Assembly: GCA_003585735.1 (NCBI GenBank)
Contig: NQOH01000014.1
Location: 982-7,263, forward strand
Length of the DNA stretch: 6,282 bases
DNA from: Gardnerella kenyensis
GTDB taxonomy: Bacteria > Actinomycetota > Actinomycetes > Actinomycetales > Bifidobacteriaceae
Reading direction: 5' to 3'
Shown: positions 1-5,267 of the stretch, piece by piece
How positions within the stretch are numbered: position 1 is the stretch's first letter
Layout: every line of letters begins with the position of its first letter
Translations under genes and position numbers: made by a program
Notes under the pieces: model-generated
What the model was told of the DNA's origin: nothing
Database searches by the model: none
What the model saw: only the letters and a program-made list of their open reading frames with translations

Positions 1-109
1 CACTATTTACTCGATTTTTTTCACGCTCTTCTTTAGCAATAATTGGATTAAAAATAATTGCCGGCAACTTTCTAGTATCAATATTGAGCATTTTATAAAC
101 AGGAATCAT
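1..109 (-). CDS. Partial gene downstream of recF, probable DUF721/DciA-like protein (N-terminus only)
   Basis: Only the first 36 codons are present; the rest lies beyond the left edge. The reading frame opens with ATG at 109-107 and begins MIPVYKMLNIDTRKLPAIIF. The start is well supported: an AGAAGGA ribosome-binding site lies in the last codons of recF, and the ATG begins two bases after the recF stop codon, so the two genes are almost certainly co-transcribed and perhaps translationally coupled. In Actinobacteria the gene directly after recF and before gyrB is usually a DUF721 protein, a family that includes the DciA loader of the replicative helicase. The identification rests on this conserved order. 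The visible N-terminus carries no diagnostic domain, so the function is inferred, not seen. Confidence 0.6.
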   Translation of the reverse strand, partial: MIPVYKMLNIDTRKLPAIIFNPIIAKEEREKNRVNS

Positions 110-111
110 AA

Positions 112-1416
112 TTAATCCTTCTGCTCACAATTACGGTTAGCAATTATTTCTTTTATAAAATCATTATGAAGAGCATTTAGACCATCAATATTTTTCTGCT
201 CTTCATAAATTTTCTCAATATTTATTAGATTGTTGTTATTAATTTCATCATCTTCAGGTATGTCATTAAGCGAGGATGTAGTAATAAAAACTTGTCCTTG
301 TTTTTTTGAAAAGTTTAATATTTGTTTACGCCTATTTTCATCAAGTTGAGCAAAAACATCATCAAGAATAATAATAGGATTTTCGTTATTAATCTCTTCC
401 AAAGCTTTGCATAATGCCATTTTAATAGCTATTGAAATAGTCCAAGATTCACCATTAGAAGCAAAATCTTTAGCTGGCATATTATCTAGCATAAAATTAA
501 TATCGTCACGGTGAGGCCCTATTAAATTGCATCCGCGAGCCAATTCTCCAGGATAAATACGCTTAAAATGTTCACTTAACAAATTATTTATTTCAATATT
601 ATTTTCTAAAGTATCTTCTGTATTTTCACCTAGAATATTTTCTAAAGTATCTTCTAAAGTATCTTCTAAATTTTTATTAATAAAAACTTCTTCAAAAGAA
701 GGTTCATATTTTAAAGTCGCATTTTCTTCACTACTAGTAAGAGATTTAATAATTTGCGAAAAATATTTATTAAGAATTTGTACAGTTTTATTGCGAAGTT
801 TAGTTATTTTAATTCCGCTTTCAATAAATTTTCCAGTCCAAATTTCCAATCCAGATAAAGAAACTGGCTGATTAGCATACGAAAATTCTCGAATATTTTT
901 TAATAAAGCAGCACGCTGTTTAGAAATATGCTTAAAATCTTGCAAATATTTAGCATAGTTTGGTATTAATAATGTTCCAGCTTGGTCAAGAAAAGTACGA
1001 CGAATTGTAGGATCACCTATAACAAGAGATTGATCGCGAGGAGTAAAAGAAACAACAGGTAATAATCCAACAATATCTTTGATATATAACGATTTTCCAC
1101 CGTTAATGCGAGCTCTATTACTTCCCTTTAAAGAAAGATTAATTTCATAAGTAGTTTGATTATTATTTTCTACTAATTCAGTTGAATTATTGCAAATATT
1201 TAGTCTTATTGTAGATGTTGTGTTGCCTCGAGTAATAAGAGGAACAGTAGAAGAAGTGCGATGACTAATTCCTGTACTAGCAAATTCAATAGCTTCAACA
1301 ATATTCGTTTTACCGAAACCATTATTACCATATATGATATTAACGCTTGGTTTAAAATCGCAAACAATATGTTTCCAGGAACGGAATAAATCAAGGGCAA
1401 TTTTTGAAACATACAT
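112..1416 (-). CDS. recF: DNA replication and repair protein RecF
   Basis: RecF is an SMC/ABC-type ATPase that acts at single-strand gaps and stalled forks, helping RecO/RecR load RecA onto SSB-coated DNA. The 434-residue protein shows the family layout: Walker A GNNGFGKTN at residues 30-38, the GPHRDD motif at 300-305, an ABC-signature-like segment beginning ASNGESW at 319, and Walker B with its acidic pair IIILDDVFAQLDE at 348-360. It is longer than the usual 360-400 residues. Part of the excess is a four-residue repeat at about 249-272 (see the repeat entry) and an Asn/Asp/Glu-rich C-terminal tail. The start ATG has an upstream AAAGGA about ten bases away. It lies 107 bp downstream of dnaN, separated by a terminator-like hairpin, and is followed within two bases by the DciA-like gene. 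Family assignment is secure. Confidence 0.96.
   Translation of the reverse strand: MYVSKIALDLFRSWKHIVCDFKPSVNIIYGNNGFGKTNIVEAIEFASTGISHRTSSTVPLITRGNTTSTIRLNICNNSTELVENNNQTTYEINLSLKGSNRARINGGKSLYIKDIVGLLPVVSFTPRDQSLVIGDPTIRRTFLDQAGTLLIPNYAKYLQDFKHISKQRAALLKNIREFSYANQPVSLSGLEIWTGKFIESGIKITKLRNKTVQILNKYFSQIIKSLTSSEENATLKYEPSFEEVFINKNLEDTLEDTLENILGENTEDTLENNIEINNLLSEHFKRIYPGELARGCNLIGPHRDDINFMLDNMPAKDFASNGESWTISIAIKMALCKALEEINNENPIIILDDVFAQLDENRRKQILNFSKKQGQVFITTSSLNDIPEDDEINNNNLINIEKIYEEQKNIDGLNALHNDFIKEIIANRNCEQKD
605..676 (-). repeat. In-frame 12-bp tandem repeat inside recF
   Basis: Six consecutive 12-bp units occupy this stretch. Three are identical (tctaaagtatct at 605-616, 641-652 and 653-664), and the units at 617-628, 629-640 and 665-676 are degenerate. 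Because 12 is a multiple of three, the array encodes a four-residue repeat in RecF, residues about 249-272: NLED, TLED, TLEN, ILGE, NTED, TLEN. The acidic repeat lies well away from the Walker A, GPHRDD and Walker B motifs. Slippage would add or remove four residues without a frameshift. Confidence 0.85.
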
Positions 1417-1458
1417 TTCTTAATTATCCTTTCTTTATTCACAAATAATATTATCAAC

Positions 1459-1516
1459 AAAAAATGCGATATTACATTTCGCAAATAAAATATATTGCTA
1501 AAAATGTAATATCGCA
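1459..1516 (-). terminator. Rho-independent terminator-like hairpin after dnaN
   Basis: A perfect 15-bp inverted repeat lies in the dnaN-recF gap: tgcgatattacattt at 1465-1479 and its exact complement at 1502-1516, separated by 22 bases. In the minus-strand transcript the hairpin is followed at once by six U residues (1464-1459), the arrangement of an intrinsic terminator. It begins eight bases after the dnaN stop codon. On the plus strand no T-run follows the right arm, so it is oriented for dnaN. The stem is A+T-rich and the loop long, so it may terminate only partly and let some reading through into recF. Two weaker alternative pairings exist: GCGA/TCGC within the left arm (1466-1482) and GCAA/TTGC in the loop. 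Confidence 0.75.
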
Positions 1517-1517
1517 A
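1489..1517 (-). promoter_or_regulatory. Possible recF promoter overlapping the dnaN terminator
   Basis: On the minus strand TTGCGA (1517-1512, four of six matches to the -35 consensus) and TATATT (1494-1489, five of six to the -10 consensus) are separated by 17 bases. Transcription would begin near 1482, giving a recF leader of roughly 65 nt containing only one arm of the dnaN terminator, so the terminator hairpin could not form in that transcript. In A+T-rich DNA such matches arise easily, so this is tentative. Confidence 0.3.
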
Positions 1518-1523
1518 AAAATT

Positions 1524-2648
1524 TTAGTTATTAAATCGCATAGGAACCAAAAGGTAACGATAATTCATAGATTCGTCACCATCAGCTTCTTGCTGACCAT
1601 TAAATTCAACAGGTTTTACAGCTGTTGCCATTTTCATATGAACGAATGGTTCAGTAATAGCACTTAATCCTTCAACCAAATAAAGTGGGTTAAAAGCAAC
1701 AGTGATATCTTCACCATCCATATCAATATCAAGTACTTCTTTTGCTTGAGATTCGTCAGCAGCGCCAGCACTCAAAGTTAATTCTTGATTATTAAAAATC
1801 ATACGAATAGGAGCATTTCTTTCAGCAACTAAAGATACTCGCTTAATTGCGTTAATAAGTGCTTGCCTGTTAATAACAGCATGAATAGGATATTCGTCAA
1901 TAAAAAGCCTATCTACAGAAGGAAATTCTCCGTCAATAAGCTGAGAAGTGCTTGTACGTCCAGAATTTTCAAATCCCAACAGAGTTGGCTCTTCATCGTT
2001 AAAATCAATAACAACATTTTGATGATCATCAAAAGAGCGAGCAACATCACGCAATAATGATCCGCGAACAAGTGTTGTTGCATGAATATCATTATTTTCC
2101 GGTGTCCACTTAAAAGTAGAGCGAGATAGGCGGAACCTATCTGTTGAAGTCATAGTAACAGTATCATTTTCAAATTGCATTCTAATTCCTGTTAAAACAG
2201 GCCTATTTTCTTCTTTAGAAATAGATACTGAAGCTTGATTAACTGCTTGAATAAAAGTAGGAGCATCAACTTGGCCAAGTTTGCTAGGCAAAGTAGGTAA
2301 ATCTGGGTACTCTCCTATAGGCATAAGTTGAAGAGTAAAAGTTGATTTTCCGGAAGTAATAGTAAGTATGTTGTTTTCGGTGCTTAAATAAGTATTTTCT
2401 GCAGGAAGTGACTTAGTTATATCAGCCATTAATTTACCAAGTACAAGTACGCTACCTTCTTCATCAACTCCAGCCTCAATGTGATTGAGACTAGAAATCT
2501 GATAGTTAAAGGCAGAAAGTTGTAAAGTACCATTCGATGCTTCAATTTTTAAGCCTGCAAGAATAGGGTTTGCAGGACGTGTATCTATAACACGAGTAGT
2601 CCATGCTACAGCATCAGCAAATGATGCAGAGTTGACTTCTACTTTCAT
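1524..2648 (-). CDS. dnaN: DNA polymerase III beta subunit (sliding clamp)
   Basis: The beta clamp is a ring-shaped dimer that encircles DNA and tethers polymerase III and other clamp-binding proteins. The 374-residue protein has the normal family length for three clamp domains. Recognisable segments are the N-terminus MKVEV, GEYPDLP at 112-118, TDRFRLS at 169-175, LIDGEFP at 237-243 and the C-terminal YLLVPMRFNN. The ATG at 2648 is chosen over an in-frame ATG at 2675: it gives the MKVEV N-terminus typical of bifidobacterial clamps and has an AGAGGA ribosome-binding site, although the spacing is short (about four bases). The upstream ATG would add nine residues (MQTLQKRGS) and has its own AAGG eight bases away, so it cannot be fully excluded. 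The gene lies 427 bp downstream of dnaA across the origin. A TATAAT hexamer at 2702-2697 (minus) could be part of its promoter, but no convincing -35 accompanies it. Confidence 0.97.
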   Translation of the reverse strand: MKVEVNSASFADAVAWTTRVIDTRPANPILAGLKIEASNGTLQLSAFNYQISSLNHIEAGVDEEGSVLVLGKLMADITKSLPAENTYLSTENNILTITSGKSTFTLQLMPIGEYPDLPTLPSKLGQVDAPTFIQAVNQASVSISKEENRPVLTGIRMQFENDTVTMTSTDRFRLSRSTFKWTPENNDIHATTLVRGSLLRDVARSFDDHQNVVIDFNDEEPTLLGFENSGRTSTSQLIDGEFPSVDRLFIDEYPIHAVINRQALINAIKRVSLVAERNAPIRMIFNNQELTLSAGAADESQAKEVLDIDMDGEDITVAFNPLYLVEGLSAITEPFVHMKMATAVKPVEFNGQQEADGDESMNYRYLLVPMRFNN

Positions 2649-2735
2649 GCTTCCTCTTTTCTGTAAAGTCTGCATTTATTCTACCTTATAAGTGAAATTA
2701 TAAGAACATTAAAAATTGCTCGGCTAAGAAGTGCC

Positions 2736-2783
2736 TTATTAATTTTGCTATTAAATAAGTAAATAAATAATAGGCATAATAAG
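2736..2783. other. Candidate DNA unwinding element (A+T-rich)
   Basis: Forty-one of these 48 bases are A or T. From 2752 to 2771 the sequence is five tandem tetranucleotides of the form TAA[A/G/T]. It lies at the dnaN end of the origin, 11 bp from the outermost DnaA box (2795-2803), a position comparable to the unwinding element of the B. subtilis dnaA-dnaN origin. No clear DnaA-trio array with three-base periodicity was seen. Function is inferred from composition and position. Confidence 0.5.
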
Positions 2784-2794
2784 AGTGGTGTATA

Positions 2795-2803
2795 TGTGGA
2801 AAA
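2795..2803 (-). promoter_or_regulatory. DnaA box (one mismatch), beside the unwinding element
   Basis: TGTGGAAAA differs from TGTGGATAA at one base. It is the box nearest the A+T-rich segment, where an initiator filament would start to melt DNA. Confidence 0.55.
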
Positions 2804-2830
2804 CTCTTCAAAAAGAGCTAAATAAAAAGC

Positions 2831-2839
2831 TTATGCACA
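2831..2839 (+). promoter_or_regulatory. DnaA box TTATGCACA
   Basis: Full match to TTATNCACA, in the opposite orientation to the box at 2795. Confidence 0.75.
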
Positions 2840-2871
2840 TTTTTAGTTTGAGGATAACGTATTAATAAACA

Positions 2872-2898
2872 TGTGGATAAATAGTCGAGTTATGCACA
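2872..2898. promoter_or_regulatory. Facing pair of DnaA boxes
   Basis: A perfect TGTGGATAA (2872-2880) faces TTATGCACA (2890-2898) across nine bases, giving an 18-bp centre-to-centre inverted arrangement. Both match TTATNCACA fully, so this is the strongest box pair in the origin. Confidence 0.82.
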
Positions 2899-2938
2899 GA
2901 AAAAGCTATTTTTTGAGATATTAACATTTCAATTGCTC

Positions 2939-2947
2939 TTATACACG
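2939..2947 (+). promoter_or_regulatory. DnaA box-like site (TTATACACG)
   Basis: Eight of nine bases match TTATNCACA; the last A is G. It is probably a low-affinity site. Confidence 0.4.
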
Positions 2948-2982
2948 ACTTAATAACATTTTAAAACGGCGTTTTCCACGAG

Positions 2983-3004
2983 TTATGCTCAGGTTTTACC
3001 CACA
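2983..3004 (+). promoter_or_regulatory. Two adjacent weak DnaA boxes
   Basis: TTATGCTCA (2983-2991) and TTACCCACA (2996-3004) each differ from TTATNCACA at one position. They lie in tandem four bases apart and may bind DnaA cooperatively. An even weaker TTTTCCACG precedes them at 2972-2980. Confidence 0.45.
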
Positions 3005-3018
3005 TTTGTTATTAACTA

Positions 3019-3027
3019 TGTGGATAA
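3019..3027 (-). promoter_or_regulatory. DnaA box TGTGGATAA (perfect)
   Basis: Perfect consensus box on the minus strand, at the dnaA-proximal end of the origin. Confidence 0.82.
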
Positions 3028-3062
3028 CTTTTTAGAAAATTAAGAACATTCTTGCGTAACTT

Positions 3063-3071
3063 TGTGGAAAA
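3063..3071 (-). promoter_or_regulatory. DnaA box (one mismatch) next to the dnaA stop codon
   Basis: TGTGGAAAA, identical to the box at 2795-2803. It ends four bases before the dnaA stop codon, so the cluster extends right up to the gene. Confidence 0.5.
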
Positions 3072-3075
3072 GAGA

Positions 3076-4722
3076 TTATTTTCTACGATCAGAAGGATTT
3101 TGCTTTAACCTAACAGTTAATTCCATAACATAGTTATAGATTTCCTGCTTTTCTTGCATTTCCCCACTTACGCGCGTATAAGCGTGCATTACAGTTGTGT
3201 GATCTCTGCCGCCAAAAACTTCACCAATATCAACCAAGCTCATGCTTGTCATCTCGCGAGCAAGATACATGGCAATTTGACGAGCAAGCGCAACATTTTT
3301 TGTGCGCTGGCGGCCAACAAGTTCATCAAAAGTCATATGGAAATATTGAGCAACTTGACCAATAATGTCACTTGGTCGAACCTCAATATCTGTTGTAAAG
3401 AAATCTTGCAAAGCTTGTTCTGCTAATGATTTACTTACAGGCTGATTGCTTAAAGATGCAACTGCTGTTACACGAGTTAATGCACCTTCAAGTTCTCGAA
3501 TATTTTCAGTAAACCTTTCAGCAATTAAATCAAGCACATCACTTGGCACATTGCAATGGCTCATTGAAGCCATCATTCTTAAAATTGCAATACGTGTTTC
3601 CAAATCAGGCGGCTTAATATCAACAGTAAGACCAGATTCAAACCTAGAAATTAATCGAGCTTCAAAACCTTTAAGATTCTTTGGAGCAACATCCGAAGCA
3701 ATAACTATTCGCTTATTTGCCTGATATAAAGAATTAAAAGTGTGGAAGAACTGTTCAAGCGTTGCTTCCTTACCGCCCAAGAACTGAATATCGTCAATAA
3801 GAAGAACATCAACTTCACGGTATCGCCTATTAAATTCAGCAATCTGGCCTTGACTTTGATTAGGTGTTTGAAGAGCTTCAATAAATTCGTTTGTAAATTC
3901 CTCACTAGTAACATAACGAACTTTAAGTGAAGAATCTTTTACTAATGCATAATTGCCAATTGCGTTAAGCAAGTGAGTTTTACCAAGTCCAGAACCGCCA
4001 TAAATACATAACGGATTAAAATCACGTCCCGAACCTTCTGCAACTGCCAAAGCTACAGTTCTTGCAAAACGATTTGAATCTCCAGGAACGAATGTGTCAA
4101 AAGTTGCGCAAGTATTTAAATGCGTTACTGAATCACGTCGTACAGAAACAGGCATTTTTTCACGAGCAGCTTGCACTGAAGACGAAGACAAATCCGTCTT
4201 TTGAAGTGTATTTAATCCAGTAGCATAATCAAAATCAGGTTGAGAAGAATTAGATACATTCTTCTGATTCTGCTGATTATTTTGATTATTTAATAAGTCT
4301 TTTGAAAAATCTTTAGAAGAAGAATCATCAGAAGAAGGCGCGAAATTATTATTGTTTTCTGACTTCTGAACCAGATTCTCTTGATACGTAGCATCACTAG
4401 ATACTTCAGGTGAGACAGTTTGATTAGATTGATCCGTATTCTCAGATTGTGGAACAATCTTAAAAGCAGGAAACATGTCTTTTCCTGTACAAATTTTTAG
4501 TGCGGTAAGCAATGGCGCATTAAGCTCATTTTGTAAAGCTTGCTGAGCCGTAGCATTTGACACGCATAAAACAATAGTCGTTCCAAAAATAGCTTCTGGC
4601 TTAACTCCCTCAAACCAGCCTTTATCGCGCGCAGTTAGCAGGGCATTGTGCTGTAAAACAGTAAGCGTATTAGACCAAATCAAAGCAGCTTGCGAAGCAG
4701 TGTCGCCTAATGTATCAGCCAT
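3076..4722 (-). CDS. dnaA: Chromosomal replication initiator protein DnaA
   Basis: DnaA binds DnaA boxes at oriC, oligomerises in the ATP form and opens the duplex for helicase loading. The 548 residues show the four-domain plan: an N-terminal interaction domain (about 1-90); a low-complexity linker rich in Ser, Asn and Gln (about 91-188, including NNQNNQQNQKN); an AAA+ core with Walker A GGSGLGKTH (242-250), Walker B LLIDDIQFL (307-315) and a box VII arginine in LISRFESGL (R360); and a C-terminal DNA-binding domain with the signature GGRDHTTVMHA (504-514). The ATG at 4722 is preferred. It has a GGGGGTGAC ribosome-binding sequence and gives the MADTLGD start, whereas the longer frame begins at a TTG (4761) within the leader hairpin. 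DnaA boxes upstream at 4830-4894 suggest autoregulation. I could not assign a convincing promoter. No defects were seen. Confidence 0.97.
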   Translation of the reverse strand: MADTLGDTASQAALIWSNTLTVLQHNALLTARDKGWFEGVKPEAIFGTTIVLCVSNATAQQALQNELNAPLLTALKICTGKDMFPAFKIVPQSENTDQSNQTVSPEVSSDATYQENLVQKSENNNNFAPSSDDSSSKDFSKDLLNNQNNQQNQKNVSNSSQPDFDYATGLNTLQKTDLSSSSVQAAREKMPVSVRRDSVTHLNTCATFDTFVPGDSNRFARTVALAVAEGSGRDFNPLCIYGGSGLGKTHLLNAIGNYALVKDSSLKVRYVTSEEFTNEFIEALQTPNQSQGQIAEFNRRYREVDVLLIDDIQFLGGKEATLEQFFHTFNSLYQANKRIVIASDVAPKNLKGFEARLISRFESGLTVDIKPPDLETRIAILRMMASMSHCNVPSDVLDLIAERFTENIRELEGALTRVTAVASLSNQPVSKSLAEQALQDFFTTDIEVRPSDIIGQVAQYFHMTFDELVGRQRTKNVALARQIAMYLAREMTSMSLVDIGEVFGGRDHTTVMHAYTRVSGEMQEKQEIYNYVMELTVRLKQNPSDRRK

Positions 4723-4743
4723 GTCACCCCCAAACTTTTTAAA

Positions 4744-4781
4744 GTGTTCACATGAAAACAATCAAATTTCACGTGAATCAC
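4744..4781 (-). promoter_or_regulatory. Hairpin / paired palindromes in the dnaA leader
   Basis: The palindrome TTCACGTGAA (4768-4777) and a near-copy TTCACATGAA (4747-4756) have centres 21 bp apart. In a minus-strand transcript the two arms pair over ten positions with one G.U wobble and an 11-nt loop (4757-4767). Three more pairs follow (4744-4746 with 4779-4781) after a bulged base at 4778. The structure ends 21 nt before the dnaA ATG, close to the ribosome-binding site. No U-run follows, so it is not a simple terminator. It could be an RNA element affecting dnaA translation or a two-turn-spaced operator; either role is inferred. Confidence 0.5.
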
Positions 4782-4829
4782 CGCGTTCAATAAATGCCAG
4801 TAAGATATGTTTACTCTATCCCCGCGAAG

Positions 4830-4838
4830 TTATCCACA
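4830..4838 (+). promoter_or_regulatory. DnaA box TTATCCACA (perfect), upstream of dnaA
   Basis: Perfect consensus site about 107 bp upstream of the dnaA start. It is well placed for autorepression of dnaA or as part of a second origin sub-region. Confidence 0.78.
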
Positions 4839-4863
4839 GTCTAGCGTGTTGAAAATGCTTAAA

Positions 4864-4894
4864 TGTGAATAACATGTGTGTAATTTGTGGATAA
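4864..4894 (-). promoter_or_regulatory. DnaA box cluster upstream of dnaA
   Basis: TGTGAATAA (4864-4872, one mismatch) and a perfect TGTGGATAA (4886-4894) lie on the minus strand, with a poorer TGTGTGTAA (4875-4883, two mismatches) between them. The start-to-start spacing is 11 bp in each step, so all three would face the same side of the helix. Confidence 0.7.
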
Positions 4895-5021
4895 GTTAAA
4901 AGCTTGTTTTTGGCTATTTTTCAACAGTTTTAGAATGTTATAAAATGTAATAAAAATGTGAAGGATATGTTTTTTAGTATAATCTTGACATGTAACCAAT
5001 AAGCTCAAAAAATGTGGAGTT
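4895..5021. other. A+T-rich spacer between the dnaA box cluster and the rpmH promoter
   Basis: This part of the 389-bp gene-free region has no coding potential that I support. It contains near-repeats AATGTTATAA (4934-4943), AATGTAATAA (4944-4953) and AATGTGAAGG (4955-4964), a TATAAT hexamer at 4978-4983 without a good -35, and a perfect TTGACA at 4985-4990 followed 17 bases later only by AAAAAT. It may hold additional rpmH promoter elements or a second easily melted region. Confidence 0.35.
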
Positions 5022-5051
5022 TTGACTATTGGTGAGGGGTAAGAGTATTTT
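5022..5051 (+). promoter_or_regulatory. Candidate promoter for the rpmH-rnpA-yidD-yidC operon
   Basis: TTGACT (5022-5027, five of six matches) and TATTTT (5046-5051, four of six) are 18 bases apart. A start near 5058 would give a leader of about 54 nt beginning just before the small hairpins at 5064-5091. The upstream TTGACA at 4985 may mark a second, weaker promoter. Confidence 0.4.
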
Positions 5052-5063
5052 AGTAGAGCTTGA

Positions 5064-5091
5064 CCCATACGGGGCCATGCTTTTGCATGGC
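5064..5091 (+). promoter_or_regulatory. Twin hairpins in the rpmH leader
   Basis: Two small stem-loops abut: CCC-ATAC-GGG (5064-5073) and a perfect 7-bp stem GCCATGC / GCATGGC with a TTTT loop (5074-5091). No T-run follows on either strand, so an intrinsic terminator is unlikely. The second hairpin ends seven bases before the rpmH AGGAG ribosome-binding site, which would fit a structured 5' leader affecting mRNA stability or translation. The role is inferred. Confidence 0.5.
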
Positions 5092-5111
5092 TGAATACAG
5101 GAGCATTAGTT

Positions 5112-5246
5112 ATGAAGAGGACATTCCAGCCGAATAATCGTCGTCGTCACATGAAGCACGGCTTCCGAGTTCGCATGCGTACGCGTGCTGGCCGCGCCGT
5201 AATCAATCGTCGTCGCGCTAAGGGCCGTAAGTCGCTTTCTGCCTGA
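5112..5246 (+). CDS. rpmH: 50S ribosomal protein L34
   Basis: L34 is a small, very basic protein of the large ribosomal subunit. The 44 residues begin MKRTFQPNNRRRHMKHGFR and end GRKSLSA, the normal length and sequence for this family. An AGGAG ribosome-binding site (5099-5103) lies eight bases before the ATG. Arg codons are almost all CGT/CGC and the gene is visibly more G+C-rich than its neighbours, as expected for a highly expressed Arg-rich ribosomal gene, so this is not a sign of transfer. It diverges from dnaA and heads the rnpA-yidD-yidC group, with rnpA starting 21 bp after its stop. Confidence 0.97.
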   Translation: MKRTFQPNNRRRHMKHGFRVRMRTRAGRAVINRRRAKGRKSLSA

Positions 5247-5267
5247 GTTAAGGTAGCGTCGTAAAGC

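Larger units (their letters stand above)
2649..3075. other. Probable chromosomal replication origin (oriC) between dnaA and dnaN
   Basis: This 427-bp gene-free stretch between dnaA and dnaN holds about nine DnaA-box-like 9-mers (consensus TTATNCACA) in both orientations. Two are perfect TTATCCACA and two are TTATGCACA. A strongly A+T-rich segment lies at its dnaN-proximal end. Clustered boxes plus an A+T-rich unwinding region in the dnaA-dnaN gap are the standard layout of Gram-positive and actinobacterial origins. The dnaN promoter must also lie here or read through from dnaA. A 6-bp inverted repeat, AAAACGGCGTTTT at 2963-2975, sits inside the region with no known role. Confidence 0.88.

Noticed and set aside
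2649..2675. N-terminal extension of DnaN starting at the ATG at 2675
   Set aside because: It adds nine residues not typical of the family, while the ATG at 2648 gives the usual MKVEV start and 374-residue length. It is kept only as an alternative.
2701..3050. Ten-base direct repeat TAAGAACATT at 2701 and 3041 as an insertion or attachment-site duplication
   Set aside because: The DNA between is ordinary origin sequence with no integrase or transposase. The two copies are better treated as members of the recurring motif noted above.
4723..4761. N-terminal extension of DnaA from position 4761
   Set aside because: The first codon there is TTG, the sequence overlaps the leader hairpin, and the ATG at 4722 has its own GGGGGTGAC ribosome-binding sequence.
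4848..4925. Inverted repeat GTTGAAAA / TTTTCAAC flanking the upstream DnaA boxes
   Set aside because: Eight bases separated by more than 60 in A+T-rich sequence is expected by chance.
4978..4983. Perfect TATAAT as the rpmH -10 element
   Set aside because: No acceptable -35 or extended -10 accompanies it, and it lies about 130 bp from rpmH. A pair closer to the gene is preferred, though a distal promoter cannot be excluded.
4859..5068. Minus-strand open frame of 69 codons in the rpmH-dnaA gap
   Set aside because: It is low-complexity, resembles no family, and overlaps DnaA boxes and promoter-like elements. It is best explained as chance in A+T-rich DNA.
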